A stretch of 41,807 nucleotides of DNA, from NCBI GenBank assembly GCA_001931905.2, contig MSJI02000675.1, positions 1-41,807 on the forward strand, given 5' to 3'. The stretch's first letter is position 1, and every line of letters begins with the position of its first letter. The DNA comes from Cladosporium sp. IMV 00045 (taxonomy: Eukaryota > Ascomycota > Dothideomycetes > Cladosporiales > Cladosporiaceae). A program made the position numbers and the translations under genes. Shown piece by piece: positions 21,496 to 31,476 of the stretch. The notes under the pieces were generated by a model. That model saw only the letters and a program-made list of their open reading frames with translations. It ran no database searches and was not told the origin of the DNA.

Positions 21496-22918
21496 ATGGC
21501 CGAGTCGCCCATCGGTACCTCCCTCAGCACAGCCCAAACCACCCAATGCCACCTCGCTAACTTCGCCCGCCTACAGTCCTCGATGGAGGCACCGGTTTCC
21601 TCAAAGCCGGCTACGCAGGCACGGTACGGCCCATTGAATATCCCACAGCATATGCGCGCTCTTTTGGAATGTCACAGCTGAGACGATCTTTGCCAGAACT
21701 TCCCCGACCACCAATACCCCTCAATAATCGGCCGACCCATCCTCCGAACAGAAGAACAGACGTCCGGCGATGTCGTGCTCAAGGATATCATGTGTGGCGA
21801 TGAAGCGGCGGCTGCGAGATCGATGCTGCAGATCACTTACCCGGTATGCGATTACACCACCATGTGAGAGAGGAGGGAGAAGGCGCAGGAAGTGGAGAGA
21901 CAACAAGGCGGAAACGGCAAAGCTCTCTTGCTAACACGGTTCTTTTCCCGGGAATGCACAGATGGAGAACGGCATAGTAAAGCGATGGGATGACATGCAA
22001 CACCTGTGGGACTACACATTCTTCGAGAAGATGAAACTCGACCCGACCGGCCGCAAGATCCTGCTGACGGAGCCGCCCATGAACCCGCTCAAGAACCGCG
22101 AGCACATGTGCGAGGTCATGTTCGAGCGCTACAACTTCGGCGGCGTCTACGTGGCCATCCAGGCCGTGCTGGCACTCTATGCACAAGGCCTGTCGTCGGG
22201 CGTGGTGGTCGATTCCGGCGACGGCGTCACGCACATCGTCCCCGTCTACGAGTCCACGGTCCTCAACCACCTCACGCGCCGCCTCGACGTCGCCGGCCGC
22301 GACGTCACCCGCAACCTCATCTCTCTCCTGCTCCGCCGCGGCTACGCCCTCAACCGCACCGCCGATTTCGAAACCGTCCGCGCCATCAAGGAGAAACTCT
22401 GCTACGTCAGCTACGACCTCGCCCTCGACCAGAAGCTGAGCGAAGACACCACCACGCTGGTAGAAACCTACACGCTCCCGGACGGCCGCACCATCCGCGT
22501 GGGCAGCGAACGCTTCGAAGCGCCCGAATGCCTCTTCCAGCCGCACCTCGTGGACGTGGAGCAGCCGGGCATCGCCGAATTCCTCTTCAACACCATCCAA
22601 GCGGCGGACGTCGACATCCGCTCCTCGCTCTACCGCGCCATCGTCCTCTCCGGCGGCAGCAGCATGTACCCGGGCCTGCCGTCGCGCATGGAGAAGGAGA
22701 TCAAGCAGCTGTGGCTGCACAAGGTTCTTGGTGGAAACCCGGAGCGGCTGGACAAGTTCAAGGTGCGCATTGAGGACCCGCCGCGCCGCCGCCACATGGT
22801 CTTCCTTGGTGGTGCGGTGCTGGCGAATATCATGGCCGAGCGCGATAATATGTGGGTCTCTAAGGCCGAGTGGGAGGAGCAGGGCGTTAGGGCGTTGGAG
22901 AAGTTGGGCGCGAGGTAG
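21496..22918 (+). CDS. arp2: Actin-related protein 2 (Arp2/3 complex subunit)
   Basis: Four exons: 21496-21514, 21577-21623, 21697-21843 and 21962-22918, giving 389 residues, the normal Arp2 length. Introns are 62, 73 and 118 nt with donors GTACCT, GTACGG and GTATGC. The spliced N terminus is [20 protein letters not shown], with the actin-fold phosphate-1 loop DGGTGFLK. Next come [17 protein letters not shown] and, after the third junction, [20 protein letters not shown]. The second nucleotide-binding block is [16 protein letters not shown], and the adenosine-site block is [19 protein letters not shown]. Arp2 pairs with Arp3 to form the first two subunits of a new actin branch, acting in cortical patches and endocytosis. 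The small first exons hide the start when only long open frames are viewed. Antisense frames in this GC-rich gene reach 385 codons but are shadows. Confidence 0.97.
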
Positions 22919-23453
22919 AGAGTGTGTTGGGTGTATGGAAGGGAGAGTGGAAGGTGAAAAAGTTGAAACCACATATGCCCAGAATATCATGAAAGAAATT
23001 TGTCCTTTTCTGCCCTCGTCCTTGTTTAATTAGTAAGAAACCAAGCAAGACCGGTGTGCATACACAAAATAGGAGAGAAATGATAAGAGAGAGGGAAAAT
23101 AAAGGAAGTAAGCAAAATACTCGTATCTCCTTCAAGCTACCCACCTCCAATTGTTAAAGTACATGTATTTCCCAAAAACAAAAAACCCAAACGACACGAC
23201 CAACATCAATCTCGTCAAATACAGGAAGCTCCCTGTCACTTCCATTCATGTTTCCTCCCTTTCACGTTCTCTTCTCCACTCAACCAGCGAAATCCATCCA
23301 AGACAATACCACGACAACAAAATCGCTTCTCCTCGCCTCTCCAGCCAGATCCGACCGGCAGTGAGGGCATGCTCACATCCCAAATGCATAGATCAAGTAC
23401 TTTTGATGGATGTGCAGGCATCAAACAATGTTGGGAATCTCACATGCAATGGC

Positions 23454-23510
23454 AGTTACACGACGTACAGTTAGTTACACGGCGTACGCTCAGTTACACG
23501 GCGTGCCTCT
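23454..23510. repeat. Tandem repeat, 3 copies of a 19-bp unit
   Basis: Copies begin at 23454, 23473 and 23492 and share AGTTACACGRCGTRC; the last four bases of each unit vary. The exact 19-bp spacing makes chance unlikely. Function unknown; it lies about 230 bp left of the candidate inverted-repeat element. Confidence 0.9.
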
Positions 23511-23737
23511 GGGAACACGGCATATGCGGCCCAGGACTAGCGGGGGCTCTTGAAGGGCCTATGGGATTTGTCGAGTTGTTAGATCATATTCCAGCCATAG
23601 CCAGATCTTCCTTGAGGTACGTATATCTGCCTAAGCCATGCTAAATGAGCAGCAAGTCCAAATATACGCCAATCACCTGGCTATCTAATTTGCCCGCCTT
23701 CTGGAGCTGGGCATTATCTGGGCATTTTCGCCTAGGA

Positions 23738-24032
23738 ATGTTGATCCGTCAATCCGGCAACACTATCGTCAGTCGATTGACGATTTTCTTGTTGACGATA
23801 TTGTTGATCTGTCCATCTTGGCATCGTGTTCATGGATGGTAGGTTATCTATATATGTAAATTGTACTCCTCTAACCCCAACCCTAACCCTCTATGCCATA
23901 TATCAGGCGATACCTTCCTAATCAGGCTTAGCCTGATTTATATTCGTCAGACGACTGAAAAATATAGTCGTCAATCAACAGAATAATCGACAATCGTCAA
24001 TCGTCAATCGTCAGACGATTGACGGTCAACAT
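23738..24032. mobile_element. Candidate non-autonomous terminal-inverted-repeat element (MITE-like), 295 bp
   Basis: The left end ATGTTGATCCGTCAATC (23738-23754) and right end GATTGACGGTCAACAT (24017-24032) are inverted repeats differing by one inserted T. Just inside both ends are further copies of a CGTCAATCG-type motif in both orientations: left around 23768-23800, right around 23945-24020, where TCGTCAA repeats head to tail and AATCGTCAGACGATT is nearly palindromic. The interior is A/T-rich and has no coding frame. This architecture fits a short DNA-transposon derivative. No clean target-site duplication is evident, so the exact ends and superfamily are uncertain. Confidence 0.45.
23871..23890. 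repeat. Short interstitial telomere-like tract
   Basis: CTAACCCCAACCCTAACCCT is about three units of the CCCTAA telomere repeat used by most filamentous ascomycetes, with one variant unit. It lies in the middle of the candidate inverted-repeat element, far from any sign of a chromosome end in this window. Confidence 0.85.
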
Positions 24033-24803
24033 CCCAATTTCCGCCACGAACGATTATTAGATGATTGTACGGTCAAGCCGAGTTCGATCACAGCCTTGCG
24101 CAGGCCGACCTTCGTCAACCCCCACACTAGAGGGTCTCTAGCACGCGGACGTCGCGCGCGCCCTGATCGACTCCAAGCTCCCTCGGCTCCCTCGCAAAGA
24201 GAGAGCACGCAATCCTCTCCACCGCCTTCACCATCACGCCTCTCCACCTCTCTGGTTGTACCTGCGCCCATAGTCAGGAGCTGATTGCTCGAAGCTCTTG
24301 CTGTTACTGGTCCCGGCTGCTCAGGAAGAAGATGTTGCGGACGCCTTTCGTGGCCTTGCTCGGATACTCCTGGTACCGCTTCTTCACCGAACCTTGAGAA
24401 CGCAAGCGTGCTGTGTGGAAGCCACCGAAGAAGGAAATAACAACGCGTACTATCATCGCTGCTGCTGCTTTTGGTTGTGTAAACTCACTTATTGCTTAGC
24501 TTTTCGGTCCTTTTCCAGGAAGGATATCTTTTTTCTCTGTGTTCACCATCTACTCTAGCGAGAAGGGAATCCTGCCACCAACTCCCTGCGTACTACTTGC
24601 GAGCCAGCGATCTCCGTCCCTGGTACCGAGATCACGACATCGTCCCTGTCCGCACCCAAAGACGCCATCGAGCCTCGCGAGCTCCAATAAGCTTTCCTTA
24701 GCTCTAGCAGAGCACCGGCAAAGGAAGGTTCGATTGTTCGATTAACGCCCTGGTGCCCGGGAAGTAGATCTATCGCGACGTGCATAAGGGAAATCAAGCC
24801 ACA

Positions 24804-26306
24804 ATGCCGCTCCCCTGTTCGCCGGTCTCGCACTCGGCGCCCTCGTCTGAAACGCAGTCCTCTTCCTTCCATTCTTCCGAGGAGACGGACGATTCCCTCA
24901 CCACGCCTAGAGCTGGCCCTTCGGATCCCGCACAGCGGACGCATGCCAATTTGAGCAGACCCTCGCTGCCGCCTCCGGTGGGAGATTCTCCAGAGAACAG
25001 CTTCAGCGAGCCCGCGAACGGGAAGGAAAGTCGACGAAGCAGCGGAAGCAGCGGGAGGAAAGAAATAAGCCTCCGGCCAGGCATTGGCGGTTCGAAGAAC
25101 GCTTCCACTGGAAAATCAGCCAGCACGGAGAAGAGAGACAGCCCCTTCGAAACGCAGACGGAAGGCCACCCCAGCGAACCGTACGTGCGCGCCTCTCCTC
25201 CACGCAGACCCAAACCGACTTTCAGCTCCGACAAACCGCCCCTGCCGGAACGGAACAGCAGCGTCTCCTTCACGGCGCAGACGAGCCAGCCCAAAGCCGA
25301 GCGCCACGGCTCGTACAGCTCGCTCGCGATGTCGAGGCGCACGCCCAACGCCAGTCCGCACACGGTAGCGAGGAGATCGTGCGAAGACGCAGAGAGCAGC
25401 GCGGACGAGGGGACGGCCATATTCCGCCGAGCTGCGCCGAGGGGATATGGAGGGACGGGAGCGGATGTTACGCAGCCACGTGAGAGGGACGACGAGGGCG
25501 GAGCGGGCTATGAAGGGGCGGCGGAAGAGGACAGCCCACGAAGGAGAAAAGCAGCGAGTGTCAAGAATCGTTCGCAGGCCGGGAGTATAACGAACACAGC
25601 CGGCGGCGATGCGCAGCAGCGTAGTAGCCAGGAGCAGGAACGGGTGGAGGAAGAGCACGACGACACGTGGTGGAAGCGGATGGTGGACAAGTACGGCAGC
25701 GTGGAGTTGGAGAACAAAGGCAGCGTGGCTCGCGATCATCTCGCTTTGGGTAGGTCTTGATCAACGTGCTGTTTGCATGCCTGGTTGCATGAAAGACTGA
25801 CCCTCGAGCGAACAGAACGGACATTCCTCGCTTGGCTGCGGACTTCGCTTGCATTCGCGAGCATCGGCGTGGCGGTCACGCAGCTGTTCCGACTCAACAC
25901 GTCTCTACAAAACGCGGAAGGGGGAGAAGTCGACACATCCTCGTCACTATCACTGTTCGAATTGTTGGTCTCGAACGCCGAGCCGCAGCACAAACTCAGG
26001 CACGTGGGCAAACCGCTCGGAGCGACGTTTCTCGGAATATGTAAGTTTCGAAAGACAAGAAAGAGATTCATAAGACTTTCAGCACCGCTTCCAGCACATA
26101 TGCTGACTTTTTCTTTCTCCTGCAAAGCCATCCTCATCCTCCTCCTGGGCTTCCATCGATACTTTGAAAGCCAGCACTATGTCATTCGGGGCAAGTTTCC
26201 GGCTTCGAGAGGTAGCATCGTCCTCGTGTCGCTTGTGACGTTTGCGCTGATCGTGGCGAGCCTGGTCGTCGTCGTGGCTGTTGCGCCGGCTGCATTTGAG
26301 AGGTGA
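24804..26306 (+). CDS. DUF202 (YidH-type) membrane protein with long disordered N terminus
   Basis: Exons 24804-25749, 25816-26040 and 26128-26306 give 449 residues. Intron 1 (66 nt) is GTAGGT...AACAG; intron 2 (87 nt) is GTAAGT...GCAAAG. Residues 1-~300 are Ser/Pro/Arg/Glu-rich, have no hydrophobic segment and are probably disordered and cytosolic. WWKRMVDKYGSVELENKGS leads into the DUF202 domain at ~311-445. Its signature DHLALERTFLAWLRTSLAFA is split by intron 1 and restored exactly by splicing. Three membrane segments are visible: around LAWLRTSLAFASIGVAVTQL, ISILILLLGFHRYF, and IVLVSLVTFALIVASLVVVV. DUF202 also occurs as the membrane part of Vtc polyphosphate-synthesis proteins, but the SPX and VTC catalytic domains are absent here. 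The molecular function is unknown. Start: ATG 24804 in context CCACAATGC; a GTG at 24780 is in frame but needless. Confidence 0.88.
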
Positions 26307-26472
26307 TGAGGCTTTCGCGAACGACGTTGGAAGTGCTGTGTCGGTGGCGGCGCGTGGTTTCGGTCTCGAACAGATTCTTCTTGCGAAACTGGTCGCTCGC
26401 TTGTTTAACGACGACGAGGTCTAATTTCAACGCTCGTGGTACTGGCCTTTGCAATCAATAAGAGTGCCGATG

Positions 26473-27474
26473 TCACGGCAACTGGCCTTTCGCCCATGTA
26501 ACGTTATATCCAAAAACGGTCCGACGAAGTAGCTCATCCTGGTTACGGGAATCAGCAATCGCAATCAGAAAATGGCAATCGGCGGGAATGATCATCACTC
26601 ACACCCGGATCCTCCTCAAACATCACCTTCTCCATCGTATGCTCAAAAAACTTCTCAACCTCAAACCCAGCCTCCTTGACCAAATCAAAGAAAGCAAGAT
26701 CATTCGGCAGAAGCCAAGGCCTATACGGTGTGAAAAACACCAACGCCCTCGCGTCCTCGCTGCGCTTGAGCATCTGCGTCACAGTCGCCACCAACTTCCT
26801 ATGCTCGGAATGGTTGAAGAGCAAATCGGCCAGAATCAGGACATCGAACCTCTCCTCGCCTTCAGGAAGGCCAGCGATCAGCTTGTCCGTCTCCGCGCCC
26901 CAGAGGAACCCATCAGCCTTGATATTCCGCGGCTGGGGCAGGAGAGTGCAGTGCTCGATGTTGTACTGCAGGTTCTCGACGAGTTCGGCGTCCGGATAGT
27001 CGGTGACGACGACGTGTCTGGCCCCGTGGATCGCGCTGACGAGACTGGGCAGGCCGGCGCCGGCGCCGAGCTCGAGCACCGTTTTGTCGCGGATGAGCGT
27101 GCTCGCGTTGGACTCGAGGTGCGTCGCGAGCGTGCGCCCGGCGTTCCAGAGGAGGTGGCCCTGTGGTGGGGTGGAAGAGAGCAGGTTAGATGGGAGGGTA
27201 TTATAGGACACCTTGATGGTAGTGCGGAGGTGGTGGGATTTGCATGAAAGCTGTGCAGCAAACACGAAAAGGACTAGTAAACCAGACAACGCCGGAAAAA
27301 AGGGAATTTGTTACATACCCAAAGAGGATTGTGCCCGACCATTCGCAGCTTCAATTCCCTGCCGTCTTGCATTTCATGCTGGGCGAAGGTGGGCTCTTTT
27401 TCCGGTTGGTAGTAGCCTTCGGGCTCGGCGAAGAGGCCGAGCTCGCCCTCGTCGTCGCTATGGTCCTTTGACAT
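26473..27474 (-). CDS. EFM7: Efm7-type eEF1A N-terminal and lysine methyltransferase
   Basis: Minus-strand exons 27319-27474, 26603-27160 and 26473-26538 give 259 residues, close to yeast Efm7. Intron 1 (158 nt) is GTATGT...CCACAG; intron 2 (64 nt) is GTGAGT...AACCAG. This seven-beta-strand SAM methyltransferase family (formerly Nnt1) modifies the N-terminal Gly and adjacent Lys of elongation factor 1A in the cytosol. Family-typical blocks are GLFAEPEGYYQPEKEPTF at the N terminus, LRMVGHNPLW joined to GHLLWNAG across intron 1, the SAM-binding motif VLELGAGAGLPSLV, VVVTDYPD, and VLILADLLFNHSEH after strand 4. Without the second splice the frame ends in an unrelated tail; splicing gives EDPGDELLRRTVFGYNVTW, which fits the family. 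The Met at 27474 is the first in frame. Convergent with the DUF202 gene, 166 bp between stops. Confidence 0.92.
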
Positions 27475-28509
27475 GTTTGCTGCCTTTTTCGTTTGTAAGA
27501 TATTCTAGTCTCGCTTCGCTCGGTAAGGGCGGAACCCTGCGGCGGCAGTCGAATAATGTGTTACCCTTTGCTTCGCCACGTGCAGAGAGTCAGAGTGTGT
27601 CCGCGAGCCGAGGCGTATTTTTTAATTGACGATGTTGGCTCTGCGTTTTTTGCTTCCAAGACGGCGGGGTATTGACTGATTACGACCGAGCAAGAGGGGT
27701 TCGCCAATGTCTCAGATTGCGGCTAGATTGTCGTCCTTCGGATATACGATAGTAGTAATACTCACAAGTTCGAAAAGGTTGATCTCTGACTTCGCGCAAA
27801 GTTCTGGCTCGGGCTGCGGGCTCCACCCTTGCCCTGACTACCCTACAGTACAGTACTGGCTGGTAAAGGTACAACTGAGTGCCACGCTGCTGACTATCTG
27901 CGAACCACCACCACACCTCTAGTCGACCACTCTCTTCTTCCCTCCCCCTCCTCCCCCTCGACCTCACGGTGGCGCTCCTCATGTCTTGACCAACCCCGCC
28001 GTCGCATACCACCGCCGCCACCACTCCCGCCATTGTGTCTTCCCCTCGAGTCCTGTCCGGCGTCTTCGCCTCGTACTCTCAGCCTGGTCCGAGCGCCTGA
28101 TGGTGCATGGAAACTTGCTCACTCACAAGAGCTACTTCGGAAGCGAACAGAGAGAGGCCACGCTCTCACACTGTAGGTGTTTCTTTTTCGTTTTGGCGGT
28201 ACGTCATGGCGGTTGCGACGGTTATCCGCCCTCTCTCGCAATTGATGCGCTGAGTCAACCGCTCTTCTCCCCTTCTCAATACCTGAACTATCATTTCCTC
28301 GTTCGTCGACTTTCAACCCGCCCTTTGCCACCCTTGTCATGTGATCCCAAACCTCACCTGCAAGTCCGAATATCCTGAACCCTTCCCGAACGCCGGATCC
28401 GCGTGGGGATTGCAATGGCTGATGAAGAGCAGGCTACACAAGGCGCGGCATCATTGCATAGACCCCTCCTCGAGCACACGGCATCGCCCTCGCCGCCATC
28501 TCCAACACA
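27475..28509. other. Divergent promoter region between EFM7 and the copper-fist gene
   Basis: About 1 kb with no convincing gene. The right part from about 27,900 is C/T-rich, as expected for the leader of the gene at 28,510. I did not identify a copper-responsive element by eye. Confidence 0.55.
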
Positions 28510-30054
28510 ATGGACCAGGACAAACCCTTCAAGACCATCGAGGTCGTCGATGGTCGCACGAACCAGGTGTGCAAGATAGCGTGCATGTCCTGCATCCGCG
28601 GCCACCGCACCACCTCGTGCGGAATCCCCGTGTGTCGCCAGAAGATCTTCTGGACCGTCAAACGCCCCGGCCGCCCTTCCAACTCGTGCACGTGCCGCTA
28701 CGGCGCGACCGGCGGGTGTAAGTGTGTCACTGCCATTCCCAAGTGCCCGCACAAGTCCAAGAAGGGCGAGAAGCGGTCGAGCGAGTGCAGGTGCGACGAG
28801 CAGGGGAGGTTTTGCTGTCTGCTCGAGCCGGAGCATTGGGAGGTCTTGTTCAAGCTGCAGAAGCCGACGATCGATTTTTATTCTTCAAGGGAAGCGCTTG
28901 AGGGCGGTCGATCGGTGCAGACGCCCATGACGGTTCCCAGTACGCCTGGGTATTTCACTGAACCTACGCCGCAACGAATGTCGAGTTGTTGCGGTACTCC
29001 TGGCCCTCAGCCTCAGCAACCACAGCAAGTGCAGTTCCCTCCGACTCCTTACAGTGATATGATGTCGCCCAAGTCGTCGGTCACGACTCGATTCGGCTTT
29101 ATGGGTCTGGGAGGGCCCATGGGGTCTGCCGAAAATGCTTCTCCAGATCCCATGGCTTGGAATGGCAATGTCCCTCCGGCTCCTCACGACTACAGTGCAC
29201 CGCCGGACGCATTAAGCTGGACAGGCACTGCACCTTCTACATCAAATGACTACGGCACTCAACCCTCATATCAACAACCACAAGCAGAGAAATCTTCATG
29301 TTGTGGCGGGCCCGCAACACAGCTCCCTCACTACCAAGAGCCCGAGATGGAAATCGAAGAAAACTCCTGCTGTCAGTCTTCAGAAGTACCACTCGAAGCG
29401 CCACAAGACTTCTCCCTCGGCAATCCCTACATGCAAAACAACCACCTCAACCCCTTCGAACCCGCCCTCACCCAACCACCCTACGAACAACCCTACGTCC
29501 AGCCAGCCTTCAACTTTGAGCGCTGGACGCAAGAATACCAAGCCTACCAATACCCCGGCGCCATCTGTCAGAAATGCGGTCTGAACGGCTGCACCTGCCG
29601 CAACTGCCCGCCCGTCATGCAGAATTTCGGCACGACGAGTTGGGCCCAATGCTGCGGCCGCAAACACGCAAGACAGGGTCCCCAACCACCACCTCCCATG
29701 TCGCAGCCTCCGCCTCAGCAAGTAGCGTCCACGCCCATGGCTCAATTCCCTACAAACGGCCACCACCTCTCCCATCCACATCCTCATCCACATCAGCAAC
29801 CTCAACCCGTCGATTTCGGCTTCCAGACGCAACAACATCCACAGCAGCACCAGCACCAGCAGCAACAGCAACATATGGACGTGCACCTAATGTCCTCGCC
29901 ACCTCCACCTTCTCAAACGCAACATATGAACGGTTTCGATCACAATTTCGACATGCCCGACGCGACGGATCCGGTCGTCTACAGTGATTTTTTGCTTTCC
30001 GAGCTGGATCGTCCGAGTCATACTGCTGAGGCAAGGAATGGGTTTGGGAGCTGA
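28510..30054 (+). CDS. Copper-fist transcription factor (Mac1/Cuf1/GRISEA-like architecture)
   Basis: An intronless 514-codon frame. Residues 20-72 form a copper-fist-like DNA-binding region: C25-x2-C28, then IRGHR (29-33), C37, and KRPGRP (51-56), which corresponds to the (K/R)GRP minor-groove contact, followed by C60, C62, C70 and C72. The His normally two residues after the third zinc Cys is Ile39 here; C42 might substitute. Further Cys lie at ~80-102 (CRCDEQGRFCC). C-terminal to this the protein is Pro/Gln/Ser-rich with several isolated SCC motifs. A cluster at 353-366, C-x2-C-x4-C-x-C-x2-C, is close to the copper-sensing Cys motifs of Mac1 and Cuf1, which inactivate those factors when copper is plentiful. 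A His/Gln tract (about 420-456) follows. Control of copper uptake or homeostasis in the nucleus is inferred from family; the direction of regulation is unknown. Confidence 0.85.
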   Translation: MDQDKPFKTIEVVDGRTNQVCKIACMSCIRGHRTTSCGIPVCRQKIFWTVKRPGRPSNSCTCRYGATGGCKCVTAIPKCPHKSKKGEKRSSECRCDEQGRFCCLLEPEHWEVLFKLQKPTIDFYSSREALEGGRSVQTPMTVPSTPGYFTEPTPQRMSSCCGTPGPQPQQPQQVQFPPTPYSDMMSPKSSVTTRFGFMGLGGPMGSAENASPDPMAWNGNVPPAPHDYSAPPDALSWTGTAPSTSNDYGTQPSYQQPQAEKSSCCGGPATQLPHYQEPEMEIEENSCCQSSEVPLEAPQDFSLGNPYMQNNHLNPFEPALTQPPYEQPYVQPAFNFERWTQEYQAYQYPGAICQKCGLNGCTCRNCPPVMQNFGTTSWAQCCGRKHARQGPQPPPPMSQPPPQQVASTPMAQFPTNGHHLSHPHPHPHQQPQPVDFGFQTQQHPQQHQHQQQQQHMDVHLMSSPPPPSQTQHMNGFDHNFDMPDATDPVVYSDFLLSELDRPSHTAEARNGFGS

Positions 30055-31476
30055 CGACTGCCGCTGGAGAATAGTTCGGAAGCACTTTTGATGTAGATGC
30101 GAGGGTTGGAGGATAGTCTTGAGTATATATCGCCCGTCGATCAAATCAGCTTTGCGTTCCACGTTCGAGGCCGCTACACGATACGATGAAGCGCGATGCT
30201 GGAGGTATGCCTGGATGCTTGGAGGGCGGTAGAGGCCCTTTGAATGCAGTTCCAGGAGGTGGATAACAGCACGACATGCACCAGGAGGTCACACCAGACT
30301 GAGCGCGTGCGGCACGATCATGCAAAGTACCCAAACGCGGACAGTCTCTTGGACAAAACAAAGCCCCCATCCCTCGAAATACCAAGCAAGCTTCAGATCG
30401 ACGAAATCGAAAATGTATGGCGAAGAAGACACAAAATCAAGACAGGCAAAGAAGAGTCGCGCATAAAAAAAAGGTTCCAGCACAAAAAATTGCGCACGGA
30501 CTCCACTTTTACTTGACCTGACTTCACTTCACCTTTACTTAGTTAGCAGATTATGGCGGACATTGATTGTACTGACCTCCGCGGTCACTGAAGCATGTAC
30601 ATAAAGCGAGAGGAATAAGGATTTGCGGAATTGAAAATGAAAACGAAGATTCCGATTGTGACCGCAATAGTAATACTTTCCAGTCTTTCTCTTCCACTCT
30701 GGACTTGTAGGTAGGGACTTGATTATTCAATGACATCCCGTCCCACATCTTTCCGGATCTACATCTCAAACAAAGCTCCTCGATGCCCCTGCAAAAGATG
30801 GTCAATGATACCTCACATGTGCGCGCCGCGAGCGAAGAAGAGAAGGAGATGAATTTCCTGCCCTTACTTTACCTTTTACCTTTCACTCCACTGTGCCTTG
30901 CCTTGCTTCGTTATCAAGTGCTTTTCCGGCACCTCGTTTGCCCTCATTTTCCTCTTCGCACGTACATAGGAGAGTGAACACTGTGTATTCTTGCTGTCGA
31001 TCCGACCTGCATACTTCCCTTCAAGCGTTGGGGAGCACAGATGGAAGATGGGGAAGCGAAGGGGAAAGAAAGAGGCTCACTTGAATACCGTTGTTCCTTG
31101 CTTCTGTATACACTACATCAATCAAATAAAACAAGCAAAGGGGATATAGAAGAGTAGCTAGCAAGTAGTAGCTAGCAAGCAAATCGACGACCGCACAACG
31201 CCCCAGACCCTCCCAAACCAAATCCCAGTTTCTTTTCTCTTCTCCTTCTTCTTCATCTTGTTTTTCTGTTGTTGCTTTCTGTGATAAGTTGCTTTTGCCG
31301 GGTCCCTTTGGCTCGGTCATGAGCCGAGACGACAGGCTCTCTTTAGAAAGGAATACAAGGACAAGGAAGCATTACCGACGCAGTAGTGAATCCACGCGAG
31401 GCACACTCCCAAGAGAAGAAATTTAAGTCAGACATCCAACACTTTCCAACCCCCTCCCTTCCAATCACCCTCAAAC
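30055..31476. other. Intergenic between convergent copper-fist and syntaxin genes
   Basis: 1.4 kb between two stop codons. Frames are short (under about 100 codons) and without recognisable features. No repeat, tRNA or other RNA gene seen. Confidence 0.6.

Larger units (their letters stand above)
22919..24803. other. 1.9-kb intergenic region with repeats and a candidate MITE
   Basis: The left end holds the arp2 3' flank and the right end the promoter and C/T-rich leader of the DUF202 gene. Between lie a 19-bp tandem repeat (23454-23510), a candidate inverted-repeat element (23738-24032) and a short telomere-like tract inside it. No frame above about 130 codons looks coding. The sequence around 23,550-24,060 is visibly more A/T-rich than the flanking genes. 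Confidence 0.65.

Noticed and set aside
21833..22990. 385-codon open frame antisense to arp2
   Set aside because: Arp2 on the plus strand is unmistakable. The antisense frame arises from high third-position G/C, is rich in Ala/Val/Glu/Asp/Arg, and matches no family.
23990..24030. Short regularly repeated units that might suggest a CRISPR array
   Set aside because: The units are 7 bp head to tail with no spacers, and the genome is fungal; they fit subterminal repeats of a transposon-like element.
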